Below, one piece after another: positions 23,101 to 29,540 of a stretch of 64,000 nt of DNA. How positions within the stretch are numbered: the stretch's first letter is position 1; every line of letters begins with the position of its first letter. Origin of the DNA: Temnopleurus reevesii (Eukaryota > Echinodermata > Echinoidea > Temnopleuroida > Temnopleuridae); the NCBI GenBank assembly GCA_036244855.1, contig BQKZ01000159.1, positions 81,024 to 145,023 on the forward strand, given 5' to 3'. Position numbers and translations under genes: made by a program. Under the pieces are notes generated by a model. It saw nothing but the letters and a program-made list of their open reading frames with translations. It ran no database searches and was not told the DNA's origin.

Positions 23101-23462
23101 CACGATAGCTTCATGAATGCATTAGAAAAAACATTTCATTGTTGGAAACGGAACAGGTGCAACAGTTATGTATGTATAAAGAGAGAAAGCCATTTATTAT
23201 GTGTGCATCTAGCTACAGTGAAGGTTCAAACATGTTAAATGCAAGACGTTTACGTTGTAGCTTTATACAGTGACTGTGATTATTAAACGTAATCTGTTCT
23301 CCTCCATACAATATTTAATGAATTGTGATTTTGATACCCCGACGTCTTTCCTCTCTCTTTTTTTTTATGCAGATTGCCTCCGATGATGCAAATGGTAATA
23401 GCGCCCTCTGTAAGAAGAAATCGGGCAGTCAAGGGAGTGCAGTCACTCACACTGACGTCTAA
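309..23462 (+). CDS. GRIA-like: AMPA-type ionotropic glutamate receptor subunit, complete gene (18 coding exons)
   Basis: Joined exons with matching GT-AG borders and phases give a 966-residue glutamate-gated cation channel subunit of the postsynaptic membrane. Order: signal peptide 1-24, LIVBP-like amino-terminal domain to about 430, S1 about 440-550, M1 about 555-580, pore loop about 625-640, M3 about 653-675, S2 about 680-830, M4 843-865, cytoplasmic tail ending THTDV. Glutamate contacts kept from GluA2 are Pro517, Thr519, Arg524, Ser703, Thr704 and Glu754, plus the Tyr of DGQYG. AMPA rather than kainate identity rests on the [14 protein letters not shown] and KPCDT stretch and the [10 protein letters not shown] start of M4. 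Length is slightly above vertebrate GluA (about 900) because of the tail. Exon joins were made by eye from splice-site logic; no transcript was available. The introns hold many degenerate exon copies, listed separately. Confidence 0.92.
1042..1335. mobile_element. Foldback element B, copy 1
   Basis: Inverted ends TGGCCCGTATTC and GAATACGGGCCA, with further inverted blocks (aagtatgggtagcc and ggctctccatactt). About 294 bases and no ORF. Confidence 0.88.
2731..2901. mobile_element. Foldback element C, copy with an extra left end
   Basis: Ends gggcggtgtttcaccaag and gggaaactacgccc, with matching inverted blocks of about 60 bases. A second copy of the left 40 bases lies just upstream at 2659-2696. 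Confidence 0.8.
3114..3277. mobile_element. Foldback element A, copy 1
   Basis: Inverted ends AACACGATATAAACTATTTCC and its complement. The inner marks gcggacacaacaatcac and caatagcattacaaaggagc are shared with the other A copies. No coding capacity; a MITE-like element. Confidence 0.85.
3312..3479 (+). CDS. GRIA-like: AMPA receptor exon 2: start of amino-terminal domain
   Basis: Acceptor TTCACAG, phase 1 in and phase 1 out, donor GTAGGT. Encodes residues 31-86, from [13 protein letters not shown] to [10 protein letters not shown]. This aligns by eye with the IGGLF-to-NSFAVT segment of GluA. The 3' half of this exon is repeated downstream at 3881-3964. Confidence 0.88.
3881..3964 (+). pseudogene. 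Downstream partial copy of exon 2 (3' half, donor kept)
   Basis: The copy repeats the end of exon 2 ([25 protein letters not shown]) with scattered substitutions and no stop. It ends in a full GTAAGT donor. An AG precedes it (gaggcag), and entering there keeps phase 1 in and phase 1 out, so it could in principle be spliced. Used in place of exon 2 it would remove the first strand and helix of the amino-terminal domain. It is more likely a decaying partial duplicate. Confidence 0.75.
3965..7558 (+). other. Intron 2, repeat-rich
   Basis: No exon is seen after the exon 2 copy. Contents: a related inverted-repeat fragment around 4350-4508 (acgaacgattgg / aacacaaccca), a (GA)n run with a G-tract at 5287-5360, and an (ATTCA)n tract at 6110-6140 that looks like the tail of a minus-oriented non-LTR element. 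The rest is AT-rich unique-looking sequence. Confidence 0.6.
5287..5362 (+). repeat. (GA)n microsatellite with G-tract
   Basis: About 40 bases of pure GA, then nine G and further GA, in intron 2. Confidence 0.97.
7559..7813 (+). CDS. GRIA-like: AMPA receptor exon 3: amino-terminal domain
   Basis: Acceptor CTCTCTAG, phase 1 in and out, donor GTAGAC. Encodes residues 87-171, including [20 protein letters not shown] and [15 protein letters not shown], which match the first lobe of the LIVBP fold in GluA (CSQFSRGVYAIFGF and YYQWDKFAYLYD). The exon is clearly more GC-rich than its introns, as are all functional exons here. Confidence 0.9.
8462..8637 (+). CDS. GRIA-like: AMPA receptor exon 4: amino-terminal domain
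   Basis: Acceptor CCGGCAG, phase 1 in, phase 0 out, donor GTGAGT. Encodes residues 172-230, [20 protein letters not shown] through [17 protein letters not shown]. This matches the GLSTLQAVLDSA to RVILDCERDK stretch of GluA. The intron before it (7814-8461) and after it (8638-9099) show nothing else recognisable. Confidence 0.9.
9100..9153 (+). CDS. GRIA-like: AMPA receptor exon 5: short amino-terminal-domain exon
   Basis: A 54-base phase-0 exon between acceptor TGTACAG and donor GTAAGA. It encodes [18 protein letters not shown], equivalent to the VKGYHYIIANL strand of GluA. A 54-base exon at this position is also typical of GluA genes. Confidence 0.87.
9444..9563. mobile_element. Foldback element F within exon 6 repeat unit 1
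   Basis: Same type as 21531-21665 (ccccgattcaacacg...gattctttgt and cgtgttgagtcggg, gtgactggggct). Equivalent elements lie before copy b (about 9959-10076) and copy c (about 10398-10519), so the element was duplicated with the exon. Confidence 0.82.
9591..9721 (+). pseudogene. Exon 6 copy a (5' part, donor lost)
   Basis: Follows a CTCTGTAG acceptor and reads [20 protein letters not shown], nearly identical to functional exon 6. It then hits a TGA at 9702-9704 (LFNW*) and drifts into intron-like sequence with no donor. It is part of a repeat unit of about 450-500 bases that includes the preceding intron and a foldback element (9444-9563). Confidence 0.88.
10102..10237 (+). pseudogene. Exon 6 copy b (5' part, donor lost)
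   Basis: Acceptor CTATAG, then the same [14 protein letters not shown] start. It extends slightly further than copies a and c ([11 protein letters not shown]) before a TAA at 10234-10236. There is no donor. Its upstream intron and foldback block match those of copies a and c. Confidence 0.88.
10548..10680 (+). pseudogene. Exon 6 copy c (5' part, donor lost)
   Basis: Acceptor CCATAG, same reading as copies a and b, with TGA at 10659-10661 (LFGD*). The alignment to functional exon 6 stays visible for about 20 bases past the stop. It is followed directly by an (AAT)n-flanked SINE-like 3' end (10681-10800). Confidence 0.88.
10681..10800 (-). mobile_element. SINE 3'-end fragment with (ATT)n tail
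   Basis: On the plus strand a run of AAT triplets is followed by sequence including gtgctcaaggcgc, as in the tail of the SINE at 56160-56466. It sits between exon 6 copy c and functional exon 6. Confidence 0.6.
11233..11397 (+). CDS. GRIA-like: AMPA receptor exon 6 (functional copy)
   Basis: The last of four copies and the only one that is complete: acceptor CTCTGTAG, 165 bases, phase 0, donor GTAAGT. Encodes residues 249-303, [20 protein letters not shown] through [10 protein letters not shown], matching GFTDIDLLKIQFGGANVSGF of GluA. Unlike copies a-c it has no foldback element immediately upstream. Confidence 0.92.
11484..11838. mobile_element. Foldback element C interrupted by element A
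   Basis: Outer ends gtgtttcaccaaatcg...cttggtgaaacacc belong to family C (compare 2731-2901 and 51065-51208). An A element sits inside at 11568-11743. This is a nested insertion between exons 6 and 7. Confidence 0.85.
11568..11743. mobile_element. Foldback element A, copy 2 (nested)
   Basis: Ends tacgatatacactatttccg and ggtttatatcgtgtta, with gcggacacaacgat inside. Inserted into a C element. Confidence 0.85.
11929..12003 (+). pseudogene. Exon 7 copy alpha (5' part, frame broken)
   Basis: About 75 bases align with the start of exon 7 (tacgatgcaata for tacgaggccata) with a small indel and an in-frame TGA in the original frame. There is pyrimidine-rich intron before it (ttcag at 11918-11922) and no donor. 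It is the most diverged of the three extra copies. Confidence 0.75.
12054..12137 (+). pseudogene. Exon 7 copy beta (5' part, open frame)
   Basis: Acceptor CCATAG, then [23 protein letters not shown] in an open frame, against [23 protein letters not shown] in the functional exon. It runs into pyrimidine-rich intron sequence and lacks a clear donor. The unit length to the next copy is about 126 bases. Confidence 0.78.
12180..12255 (+). pseudogene. Exon 7 copy gamma (5' part, stops)
   Basis: Starts after ccgaag with tacaaggctgaa and soon reaches TGA codons; an internal deletion relative to the functional exon is visible. The 3' side (agctacgagtctggcagac) again matches the YESGK region of exon 7. 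No donor is present. Confidence 0.75.
12286..12486 (+). CDS. GRIA-like: AMPA receptor exon 7 (functional copy)
   Basis: Acceptor CCATAG, 201 bases, phase 0, donor GTAATT. Encodes residues 304-370, [20 protein letters not shown] through [14 protein letters not shown]. This covers the TYDAVQVMTEAFRNL-like helix and following strands of the amino-terminal domain. It is the fourth and only complete copy in a tandem array of units of 106-126 bases. Confidence 0.9.
12820..12924 (+). CDS. GRIA-like: AMPA receptor exon 8: end of amino-terminal domain
   Basis: Acceptor TTTTTAG, 105 bases, phase 0, donor GTGAGA. Encodes residues 371-405, [20 protein letters not shown] and [14 protein letters not shown]. 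It matches [20 protein letters not shown] of GluA, the conserved closing strand pair of the LIVBP domain. No partial copy is seen nearby. Confidence 0.92.
12925..13857 (+). other. Intron 8
   Basis: AT-rich sequence. No exon copy or recognisable element was found on either strand. Confidence 0.5.
13858..13974 (+). CDS. GRIA-like: AMPA receptor exon 9: linker into ligand-binding domain
   Basis: Acceptor TCTGTAG, 117 bases, phase 0, donor GTAAGA. Encodes residues 406-444, [14 protein letters not shown] through [10 protein letters not shown]. It matches IGYWSEVDKMV and NKTVVVTTIL of GluA, which begin S1. A long (AAT)n/(AAG)n tract starts 66 bases after the donor. Confidence 0.9.
14039..14165 (+). 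repeat. Compound triplet microsatellite (AAT)n then (AAG)n
   Basis: About 50 bases of AAT repeats followed by about 65 bases of AAG repeats, in intron 9, 66 bases after the exon 9 donor. On either strand it gives homopolymeric open frames, which are not genes. Confidence 0.97.
14547..14667 (+). pseudogene. Exon 10 copy 1 (5' part, frameshifted)
   Basis: Acceptor ATACAG, then [17 protein letters not shown], after which an insertion shifts the frame (cttctcaagaagattgttgag is still readable in another frame). It ends at the same place as copy 2 and joins directly to intron-like sequence. The preceding 75 bases of intron are repeated with it, giving a unit of about 192 bases. Confidence 0.9.
14739..14855 (+). 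pseudogene. Exon 10 copy 2 (5' part, open frame, no donor)
   Basis: Acceptor CTTATAG, then an undamaged reading of [36 protein letters not shown], 39 residues almost identical to functional exon 10. It ends mid-exon and fuses to a copy of the intron sequence that also precedes exon 10. No GT donor is suitably placed, so it should not be spliced as an internal exon. Confidence 0.9.
14926..15120 (+). CDS. GRIA-like: AMPA receptor exon 10 (functional): S1 of ligand-binding domain
   Basis: Acceptor TTGCAG, 195 bases, phase 0, donor GTAAGT. Encodes residues 445-509, [20 protein letters not shown] through [12 protein letters not shown]. It carries the Tyr of DGQYG, which contacts ligand, and the EGFCVDL helix start. 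The first residue is Asp where GluA has the conserved Glu of ILESPY. It is flanked by two 5' partial copies and followed by one 3' partial copy. Confidence 0.93.
15591..15689 (+). pseudogene. Exon 10 copy 4 (3' part, donor kept)
   Basis: Ninety-nine bases, [33 protein letters not shown], in open frame with a GTAAGC donor. It has no acceptor and begins at the Pro-Phe-Lys-Tyr codons, close to the point where upstream copies 1 and 2 end. Only a few substitutions separate it from the functional exon. Confidence 0.9.
16146..16361 (+). CDS. GRIA-like: AMPA receptor exon 11: S1 end and M1
   Basis: Acceptor CTCACAG, 216 bases, phase 0, donor GTGGGC. Encodes residues 510-581. [13 protein letters not shown] keeps Pro517, Thr519 and Arg524, which bind glutamate's amino group and alpha-carboxylate. 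[15 protein letters not shown] and [20 protein letters not shown] match the pre-M1 and M1 of GluA. No partial copy was found. Confidence 0.94.
16901..17062 (+). pseudogene. Exon 12 copy (5' part, degenerate)
   Basis: Starts after ctttag with atatgt, as functional exon 12 does. It is then interrupted by about 25 extra bases and resumes with clear similarity (gatgttccaaatgag, aaggtctcgg, gtgtgaaatgg). Stops and indels break the frame, and the similarity ends at ggggctttg, before the pore loop. It is upstream of the real exon and lacks a donor. Confidence 0.75.
17130..17314 (+). CDS. GRIA-like: AMPA receptor exon 12: M1-M2 linker and pore loop with Q/R site
   Basis: Acceptor TCCTAG, 185 bases, phase 0 in and 2 out, donor GTAAGT. 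Encodes residues 582-642. [20 protein letters not shown] is the re-entrant pore loop. The Q/R site (Gln635) is CAA at 17289-17291, so the genome encodes a Ca-permeable, polyamine-sensitive type pore unless RNA is edited. Confidence 0.94.
17467..17591 (+). pseudogene. Exon 13 (M3) copy A, frameshifted
   Basis: After TTCAG it repeats the start of exon 13 but lacks 5 bases in the GRIMGG codons, shifting the frame. It then continues through the WWFFTL and SSYT coding region, with an extra ATG triplet before GCAGCG, to the SPIK codons. It fuses to intron sequence without a donor. Confidence 0.88.
17650..17781 (+). pseudogene. Exon 13 (M3) copy B, open frame, altered gate motif
   Basis: After ATGTAG it reads [36 protein letters not shown] in open frame, phase compatible with exon 12. 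The near-invariant SYTANLAAF is changed to [10 protein letters not shown], with one extra residue. It stops aligning after KSI and has no donor, so it is probably not spliced as an internal exon. Confidence 0.88.
17850..17912 (+). pseudogene. Exon 13 (M3) copy C, short and degenerate
   Basis: After TTCAG about 60 bases match the exon 13 start (tctggtcgaaccatggaagg), with increasing divergence into what were the WWFFTLI codons. No donor. It is the shortest of the three extra copies. Confidence 0.75.
17988..18186 (+). CDS. GRIA-like: AMPA receptor exon 13 (functional): M3 and start of S2
   Basis: Acceptor TTTCAG, 199 bases, phase 2 in and 0 out, donor GTAAAC. Encodes Arg643 (split) to Arg709. 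SYTANLAAF (664-672) is the channel gate motif shared by iGluRs, and GGSTVEFF supplies Ser703 and Thr704, which bind the ligand's gamma-carboxylate. It is the last of four copies. Confidence 0.94.
18885..19135 (+). CDS. GRIA-like: AMPA receptor exon 14: S2
   Basis: Acceptor CTACACAG, 251 bases, phase 0 in and 2 out, donor GTAAGT. Encodes residues 710-792. [12 protein letters not shown] and [17 protein letters not shown] with KPCDT are typical of AMPA receptors; Glu754 is the residue that binds the glutamate amino group. The 3' part of this exon is repeated downstream. Confidence 0.94.
19497..19665 (+). pseudogene. Exon 14 downstream copy (3' part, frameshifted)
   Basis: Starts at the [16 protein letters not shown] codons without an acceptor. 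It continues through [12 protein letters not shown], then an insertion brings a TGA, and a block covering the TSSYG codons is missing. The end matches exon 14 but the donor reads GCAAGT. It sits downstream of the real exon and keeps the donor side. Confidence 0.9.
20231..20410. mobile_element. Foldback element A, copy 3, next to exon 15
   Basis: Ends aacacgatatataaactat and gaaatagtttatatcgtgtt. It ends 37 bases before the exon 15 start, so it borders the branch-point and pyrimidine-tract region. Confidence 0.88.
20448..20559 (+). CDS. GRIA-like: AMPA receptor exon 15: flip/flop-equivalent exon
   Basis: Acceptor TTTGCAG, 112 bases, phase 2 in and 0 out, donor GTAAGT. Encodes residues 793-830 ([28 protein letters not shown]), equivalent to [20 protein letters not shown] of GluA, which vertebrates encode in alternative flip and flop exons of 115 bases. 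Only one version is seen here. A foldback element ends 37 bases upstream. Confidence 0.93.
21225..21310 (+). pseudogene. Exon 16 (M4) copy 1 (5' part)
   Basis: After CCAAG it reads [32 protein letters not shown], an open-frame but altered version of M4. It diverges before the IIELIY end and has no donor. The common acceptor context (cctattccaag) is shared with the functional copy. Confidence 0.88.
21419..21515 (+). pseudogene. Exon 16 (M4) copy 2 (internal deletion)
   Basis: Reads [22 protein letters not shown] and then jumps to ELIYRSNR, so 27-30 bases coding for the middle of M4 are deleted. It runs into a foldback element (21531-21665) instead of a donor. The frame is open, but the product would lack a full membrane span. 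Confidence 0.88.
21531..21665. mobile_element. Foldback element F between exon 16 copies
   Basis: Long hairpin: taaggccccagtcacat...gattcaacacgactctttgt, then the inverse acaaagagtcgtgttgaat...ccggggcc...gtgacc. It begins 16 bases after exon 16 copy 2 stops aligning. TTA-like sequence flanks both ends. Confidence 0.85.
21769..21957 (+). CDS. GRIA-like: AMPA receptor exon 16 (functional): M4
   Basis: Acceptor TTCCAAG, 189 bases, phase 0, donor GTAAGT. Encodes residues 831-893. [20 protein letters not shown] is M4, followed by the basic [14 protein letters not shown] tail, as in GluA ([20 protein letters not shown]). The AAG acceptor is unusual but is shared by all three copies. Confidence 0.92.
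22672..22803 (+). CDS. GRIA-like: AMPA receptor exon 17: cytoplasmic tail
   Basis: Acceptor AAATCAG, 132 bases, phase 0, donor GTGAGT. Encodes residues 894-937, [20 protein letters not shown] and a Ser/Thr-rich stretch. The sequence is low-complexity tail and cannot be matched to a family by itself. It is placed by phase, coding texture and its position before the final exon. Confidence 0.75.
23373..23462 (+). CDS. GRIA-like: AMPA receptor exon 18: C-terminus with PDZ-type end
   Basis: Acceptor TTATGCAG, phase 0, 29 codons and TAA at 23460-23462. Ends SAVTHTDV, which fits the class I PDZ ligand pattern S/T-X-hydrophobic, used by glutamate receptors to bind synaptic scaffolds. The acceptor follows a strong pyrimidine tract. 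Confidence 0.78.
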   Translation: MASDDANGNSALCKKKSGSQGSAVTHTDV

Positions 23463-23489
23463 GAAATAAAATATAAATAAGAAAAAAAT

Positions 23490-24097
23490 AGATGGTGAAT
23501 AAAGCCCGTCCCACCCTGGGCGCCAAAATTTATGACGTAGACCATGCACAGCTGTAAAGTACTAACTTATTAGCTTTGTTAATATATAATATAAAGCTGA
23601 AAATAAATATCAATGTATGTATACCCAACATGTCAATAAGTAGATGGAGTATAAAGCCCGTCTCACCCTGGGTGCCAAAAGTATGGTGTAGACCATGTAC
23701 AATTGTATAGTGCTCACATATTGCTTCTGTTCATATGTAATATAAAGCTGAAAATAAATACCAACGTCTGTATACCACACATAATGTAAATGAATTATAA
23801 AGACCGTATCAACCTGAGCGACTATTAAAGCAAGATGTAGACCAAGTATAACTGTATAGTATTCACTTATCGCCTCTGTTTATATGGAATACAAGGCTGA
23901 AAATTAATACCAATGTCTGCATACCACACAGAAGGTTAATTAGTAGATGGAGAATTAAGCTTGTCTCACCCTGGGCGCCAAAAGTATTTTGATGTAAATT
24001 ATGTACAGCTCCCGTATATCACATCTGTTTATATGTAATATAAACCTGAAAACATTATATCGATGTATGTATTCCACCACAAAGGACAATTTCTAGA
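23490..24097 (+). repeat. Four tandem units of about 150 bp in the AMPA receptor 3' UTR
   Basis: Units begin near 23490, 23642, 23796 and 23944. Each shares taaagcccgtc, a gtagacca block, ctgtttatatgtaatataaa and (in three units) ctgaaaataaat-like ends, with clear divergence between copies. Several units carry AATAAA or near versions, so the array multiplies possible polyadenylation signals. Confidence 0.9.
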
Positions 24098-24295
24098 GGG
24101 TAATTGCATTTCAAATCCTGTAAATATTTTTTCTGTGTATCAGAGGCTTTTAGGCATTGTGATAGATATAGAGGTTTGTGTCAAAGTTGACTTTATTCTA
24201 ATTTCCGTAGAGATGTCAGGTATGATAGATTAACTGACACCCATGTATATTGTGAACAGACGGGATAATATTGTTTTCATACTTGGATATGAAGG

Positions 24296-24301
24296 AATAA
24301 A
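24296..24301 (+). terminator. Candidate distal polyadenylation signal (AATAAA)
   Basis: AATAAA in gaaggaataaaag, past the tandem units and before unrelated repeats. An earlier AATAAA lies at 23465-23470, only a few bases after the stop. Which is used cannot be told from sequence alone. Confidence 0.4.
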
Positions 24302-24447
24302 AGTTATTTGCTTGCATATAGCTATTGTGAATGCTTGAATGGATGTTGCTTACTTTGTACGATGTTTTCACTTGTGCTGAAGCTGTTAAATTGTTAAACT
24401 TTCATCATCATCATCTACAACAACACACATGCGCACATCTTTCTTTC

Positions 24448-24622
24448 AACATGATATAAACTATTTTTGAAAAGTTAAGTCGAACGCAATTTCAATGGCT
24501 CTTTATAATGCTATTGAAATCGGAACCGACTTGTCATTGTTGTGTCCGCACAGTTGAATACACGGTGTACGGGTCTATCATCTCCGTTCGACTTAACTTT
24601 TCAAAAATGTTTTATATCGTAT
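24448..24622. mobile_element. Foldback element A, copy 4
   Basis: Long imperfect hairpin: aacatgatataaactattt at one end and aaatgttttatatcgta at the other, with the inner caatgcta/attgaaatcgg and tgttgtgtccgcaca marks in reverse orientation to copy 1. Confidence 0.85.
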
Positions 24623-25544
24623 TTTTCTCTTTTTCTTTCTATTTCTACCTCTTCCTCTTTTCTTCCATCGACTTGTATAGAATTAATAAAAGATGTTGTT
24701 AAATCCCGACTTAGAATGAATAAAAAAAGAAAAAAATATAGCGATAAAAATAGTATCACAGCAAATTTCATCGTTAGACAATCTGACAAGTTGCGTTCCC
24801 GTTATGAAAGAACTTGAATATGCCATTAAAATAATGTAGATTACAAAGGTACAATAAACTCTATAATGGCACAATTGTCATTTTAATAAGAAAACAATTT
24901 ATTTTTATAGATAAAATCACAAGCATCGATTGTCAATTTTATACATGTTTATAGAATATTGACACGTATGGTATAGAGCTATATTCGCTTTATATGAGTT
25001 AAGGCTTGAAATCCCCTTTTCATTCCAAAAACGTGAAAAGGGAAAACAAAAATGGGTTTCAAATGCACAAAATCCAACAGACATAATCAATACGATCATT
25101 TTATAAAAATTCACGGCCAATTTGATATATTCTTCATTTTTGTTTAATGGTCTAATCATTTTGATTTCGCAAGAATATCGGACCTGTTGATGCCTTCCGT
25201 TTGCAAAATCTCCTGCACAAAACATGAAATATTTTGGAAATGAACCTAGAGAATAAATGAATTGCCAGCAAATAAATAAATATACTTGTTTTGCGTTGAG
25301 CGGTAAAAAACTGTGTTAAATGTAGAAACTTGCTGTCCAATTTATTTAGTAAATTTTGATTGGGAGAAAAACATTAAAGTCTTCATGTTTATCAGTTTAT
25401 TTACTTTTAATTCAAATTAGCAGGTAAGAATAAGTTGGAAGTATGAAATGGTAATTGTGAAAGAATATATGGGCATATCATTCATACAGTATTTCCTTAT
25501 ACATATACAATAATCAATGATAATGAAATCTTTATTTCTTCTTA

Positions 25545-25721
25545 GGGGGTGTTGCTCAAAAAGTTGCAATTGATCGCAGGTTGCAGTTGATCGGAACGCG
25601 CCAATCAAAATCATTGTTTAATGCGCGTCTTGTTAAATGCGCATATCGCGCGCGAATGAAAATGCGCGTTGCAATTTGTAAAGTTGCAGTTGATCTGCAG
25701 TTGATTTTCAGCAACACCTCC
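25545..25721. mobile_element. PIF/Harbinger-like MITE with TTA target duplication
   Basis: Terminal repeats GGGGGTGTTGCT and AGCAACACCTCC are flanked by TTA on both sides (25542-25544 and 25722-25724). Inner arms (ttgcagttgatc) are also inverted. The 3-base TTA duplication is typical of the PIF/Harbinger group. Confidence 0.85.
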
Positions 25722-26019
25722 TTAGCGACACAGCCTTTTTGAGAGTTTAATATGTGTCGTGATTATATATTAGGATTGTGAATTTTATCACCATGTCATC
25801 ATGATTATAACTGTGATGGTGAAAAGTTATTAAATTCTGATCTTGAAATAAACTGTTTTATTGATTAATTTTTTCCTATTATATATTAAACAATTTGATC
25901 AGCACCAAGCACACAAACCTGAACACACACGCAAATTTTCATCCACACATGCACACGTCAGCACCACCAATTCTTTAACACACCTTCCAAAGTCGATCAT
26001 CCAATTATCCGTTTCTTTT

Positions 26020-26063
<44 letters not shown>

Positions 26064-26076
26064 AACACACACACGT
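26020..26076 (+). repeat. (CA)n microsatellite
   Basis: Uninterrupted CA repeats within a longer CA-rich stretch in the intergenic region. Confidence 0.95.
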
Positions 26077-29000
26077 ACACTCTCGTATATAAGCACGAAT
26101 TAGGCGTAAATATTCAGAATTGAATGAGAAACGCCTTTAAATCTAAATTCATCATCATCATCACGCACACTATTACACAAAATGCACACCAACAAACATA
26201 CAAACACGCGTTCACCCATATGGCCCCACACGCATATTTTAATCCACACATACACTGCGCACGCACATCACCCTTTTTTTTTATCTTCCCTTCTTGTTCT
26301 ATCATTCTATCCGATTGTATGCACACATACAAATCAAACACAAATGCACACACACACGCAATATATATCCTGTCTCTTCCTTCCTTTCTCTCTTACTATC
26401 GCTCCTACTGTTATCGTTTCCCTCTACTTTTCCCCATTTATGCAGGGCCCACTGGAACAGCAGCTAACTTACAGCTGAATGTGGCTACCCTGGGTAAATA
26501 AGACACTAGTATCATATTATTATTATTACTCTATGACAGATACAAAACACACAGATCCAAACGCACATACGCCAGACACACTCATGTCAGTAAATATTCA
26601 AGCTATTATTTATTTGTCTTTCTCATTCTTTTGTATTACTTATTCTTGATTCAATTTTTTTTCGCTCTCTCTTTCTCTCTCTCTCACCAAAATACCCATA
26701 CACACTCCAAACACACATACACACACAAACAAGCACTTTCATGTATTTAACACACAATGCATGGTTACAGTGGCCTTTTTATCCACACATCTATTCTTCT
26801 TTCATCCATTTCTCTTTCGCACATCCAAAAAGACAAACAATACACACACACACACACACACAAACTTACACCTACATGTATGAGCGCACACGGACACACA
26901 AATTCACAGTCTGTTTTTATACTTACATTGTTTTCGCTACTCTGCTTTATTCCATTTCCTCTCTCTTTCCCTCTTCAATCTAATATCTATTCATCCATCT
27001 ATTTGACAATTTTCTTTTCTACATTCCATAACTCATTTATATATTTTTTCACTTTAATCAAAAAAATTAATTTGCTAAACTTCTTTGTAGTAAAAGATGT
27101 TGTATTATTATATTTACAAAACATTTTTTCCCCTTCACCATGTGTTCTTTGCTGCATTTTTGTTCCTTTACAAGCGTATGTATTTTACTCACTCTATCTA
27201 AATATCTTTCTTTAATTCCTTCTTTCCTTCTTTCCGTCTCTCTTTCTATTCTCTCTCTCTCTCTCTTCTCAGCACTCGATCTTTCCATGTATATCTTAAC
27301 TGAGCGCGTACGGAATTGTGGAATTGTGTGTGCATGTGTGCATGTGTGCGAGTGTGTAATATATGTCAAAGAATTTCTATAAATTAACACGGTGATTTTT
27401 TGGGGTATAATTATGTTTGAATATAAGCATGCTCGTGTGCGATGTGAGTGTGTGCTATTCTATGCCAGTGAAAATGTGTCGATTTATATTAAAGCTCAAA
27501 TATAGTTTTGGTAACGAGTAAAAAATGTAAATTTAACAGGATGTTTAACATGACACATGTAGCTTACACGCATTTCGAGACCAAAGCACAATTTTTTTAC
27601 GAACTGATACTGTTTGAAAATTTTGAATTGGACTGTTAAACCATATTTAGCGCCCTCTCTTGGTAATAGCAATATTTTGCTTGTTATTGAGCATAATCAA
27701 GATTATTTATGAGATTTGGCAAAAAAATTATAAAAAGGTATGCACGAAAATTAAATTCTAAAATTTTCATCCGATTCTATGCACGAGAAGGTGTCCTTTA
27801 TCGCGAAAGAAAATATTGTAAAAAGTGACGGGTTACACGACGCTGAGATATTTTTGAACATTTTAGGTTATAACTTACTACCAAAACTCATTAATTTTTC
27901 ACACAATATTTTGTGCAATATATTCATGATACTATATTTCATTTCATTTAGACAAAACTGGAGACAAAAATATTCGCTTTTACCAAAACTTTAGTTGGGC
28001 TTTAATGAACTTTAAACAACCCTATGATAATATACTATGAGGAGAGACCTTTTTCGACCCCATGAAAAATACTTCATATGTTATTCATACTTTTAATCCA
28101 ATATAGAAAAACCAATATCCATTTAGAAATAAACCAAATACCAACAACATAATATTTATCCCACTACAAAATTAATTTACATAATTTACTGATGCCCTTT
28201 TGAACTTAACATAGAATCCGAAAAATTATGAAGTGCGAAAAAGCACTTACGTCCATCGGTTGCGTCCAATAAATTGGAAAACGGATAAAGCTTGTAATAC
28301 GATGGCACTTCATAATTGGCTTTGGAGGGTGTAATTCAATTTCCGTGTTGGATTTTTATTTTGAAGATACCGACAAACCAGGTATCTTCCGAAATCCGAT
28401 GGGATGTAAAATCTCGTTAGGAATTAGGGGATGTTTTCTTATTTTCCTTTCTTGTAGCACAACTAGAGTGTAAGTTGTTAGATGTATATCCAAAAGGTCA
28501 TCGCGCACGTGAGATAAAATCCACAGACCAAACTTAAGGTGTCCAAGGTGACTTAGAAATAAAAACACAAAATGAATCTAGCCATGAATTAATTATGCGC
28601 CCGGATAACCTGAGATGTTTACCCAGGTAAATATTTTAGGTTAAATAAAAACGATGAGAAGAAAGTGGATCAAATAAACCCTGAAGGGCTGCACTCATGT
28701 TTGATATGAACTGATTATTCAATTAAGTGCTTTAATCTAGGAGCTCTATAAATCCAAATATAAGATTGTGTGTAACACCTAGGGAATCACCTGACGACAA
28801 CTCCATTTATATATATCTCGAATATTCAATCAACAACACAGAAGTGTTACAGAATCTGAATAGGTAAAAGGAAACTGATCTTTTCTTTGCCTTTGTCAAA
28901 TTTCTTCTTCATACCAATTTAAAAAAAAGACATAACTTTCTTCAGTCACGAAAACACGCGCACACACATACACATGGACACACACACACGCTCGCTCACC

Positions 29001-29339
29001 CATACTCACGCACACGTGTACCCACACAAACATGAAGGCACTTCCACACTCGTTCACACACTCTTACAAACATGCACCCCTATATAGACACACACACTTG
29101 TGCACACACAAACCCACACACATACAAACCCACGCATACCCACTTGCATAACACACACCCACTCGTCTTACGCACTTAGTAATTCTGCTTAATTTGTATT
29201 GTCATCTCTCTTCAAATTTTCTTTCTCTCATTCGGATATCTTTTCGATGTATATTTTTCTCTCGGTTTCATTTTCTCTTTCACCAAACCTTTCTATCCCC
29301 TGCCTCCCTCTCTCTCTCTCCCTCTCTCTCTCTCTTTAA

Positions 29340-29468
29340 AGATGGACCCCATGGAAGAACAGAGCCAATGGCTCTGAAATGGGCAATCCACCCGATATTC
29401 ATTTTGTTCCTCTTGCTTTCATGTTGTATATATTTGTTTTGTATTTTTTTATTGAGTATCGGAAATAA

Positions 29469-29540
<72 letters not shown>
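29340..29540 (+). mobile_element. LINE-type 3' end with (AATC)n tail
   Basis: A short stretch ending in cggaaataaa followed by about 17 AATC units. The layout (3' UTR, AATAAA-like word, simple-repeat tail) is that of a 5'-truncated non-LTR retrotransposon. Confidence 0.55.

Noticed and set aside
309..23462. Kainate or NMDA receptor identity
   Set aside because: AMPA-type marks are present ([28 protein letters not shown]). NMDA-type Asn at the pore site is absent.
23490..24097. CRISPR array
   Set aside because: Long diverged direct repeats without spacers of constant size, in an animal gene 3' UTR.
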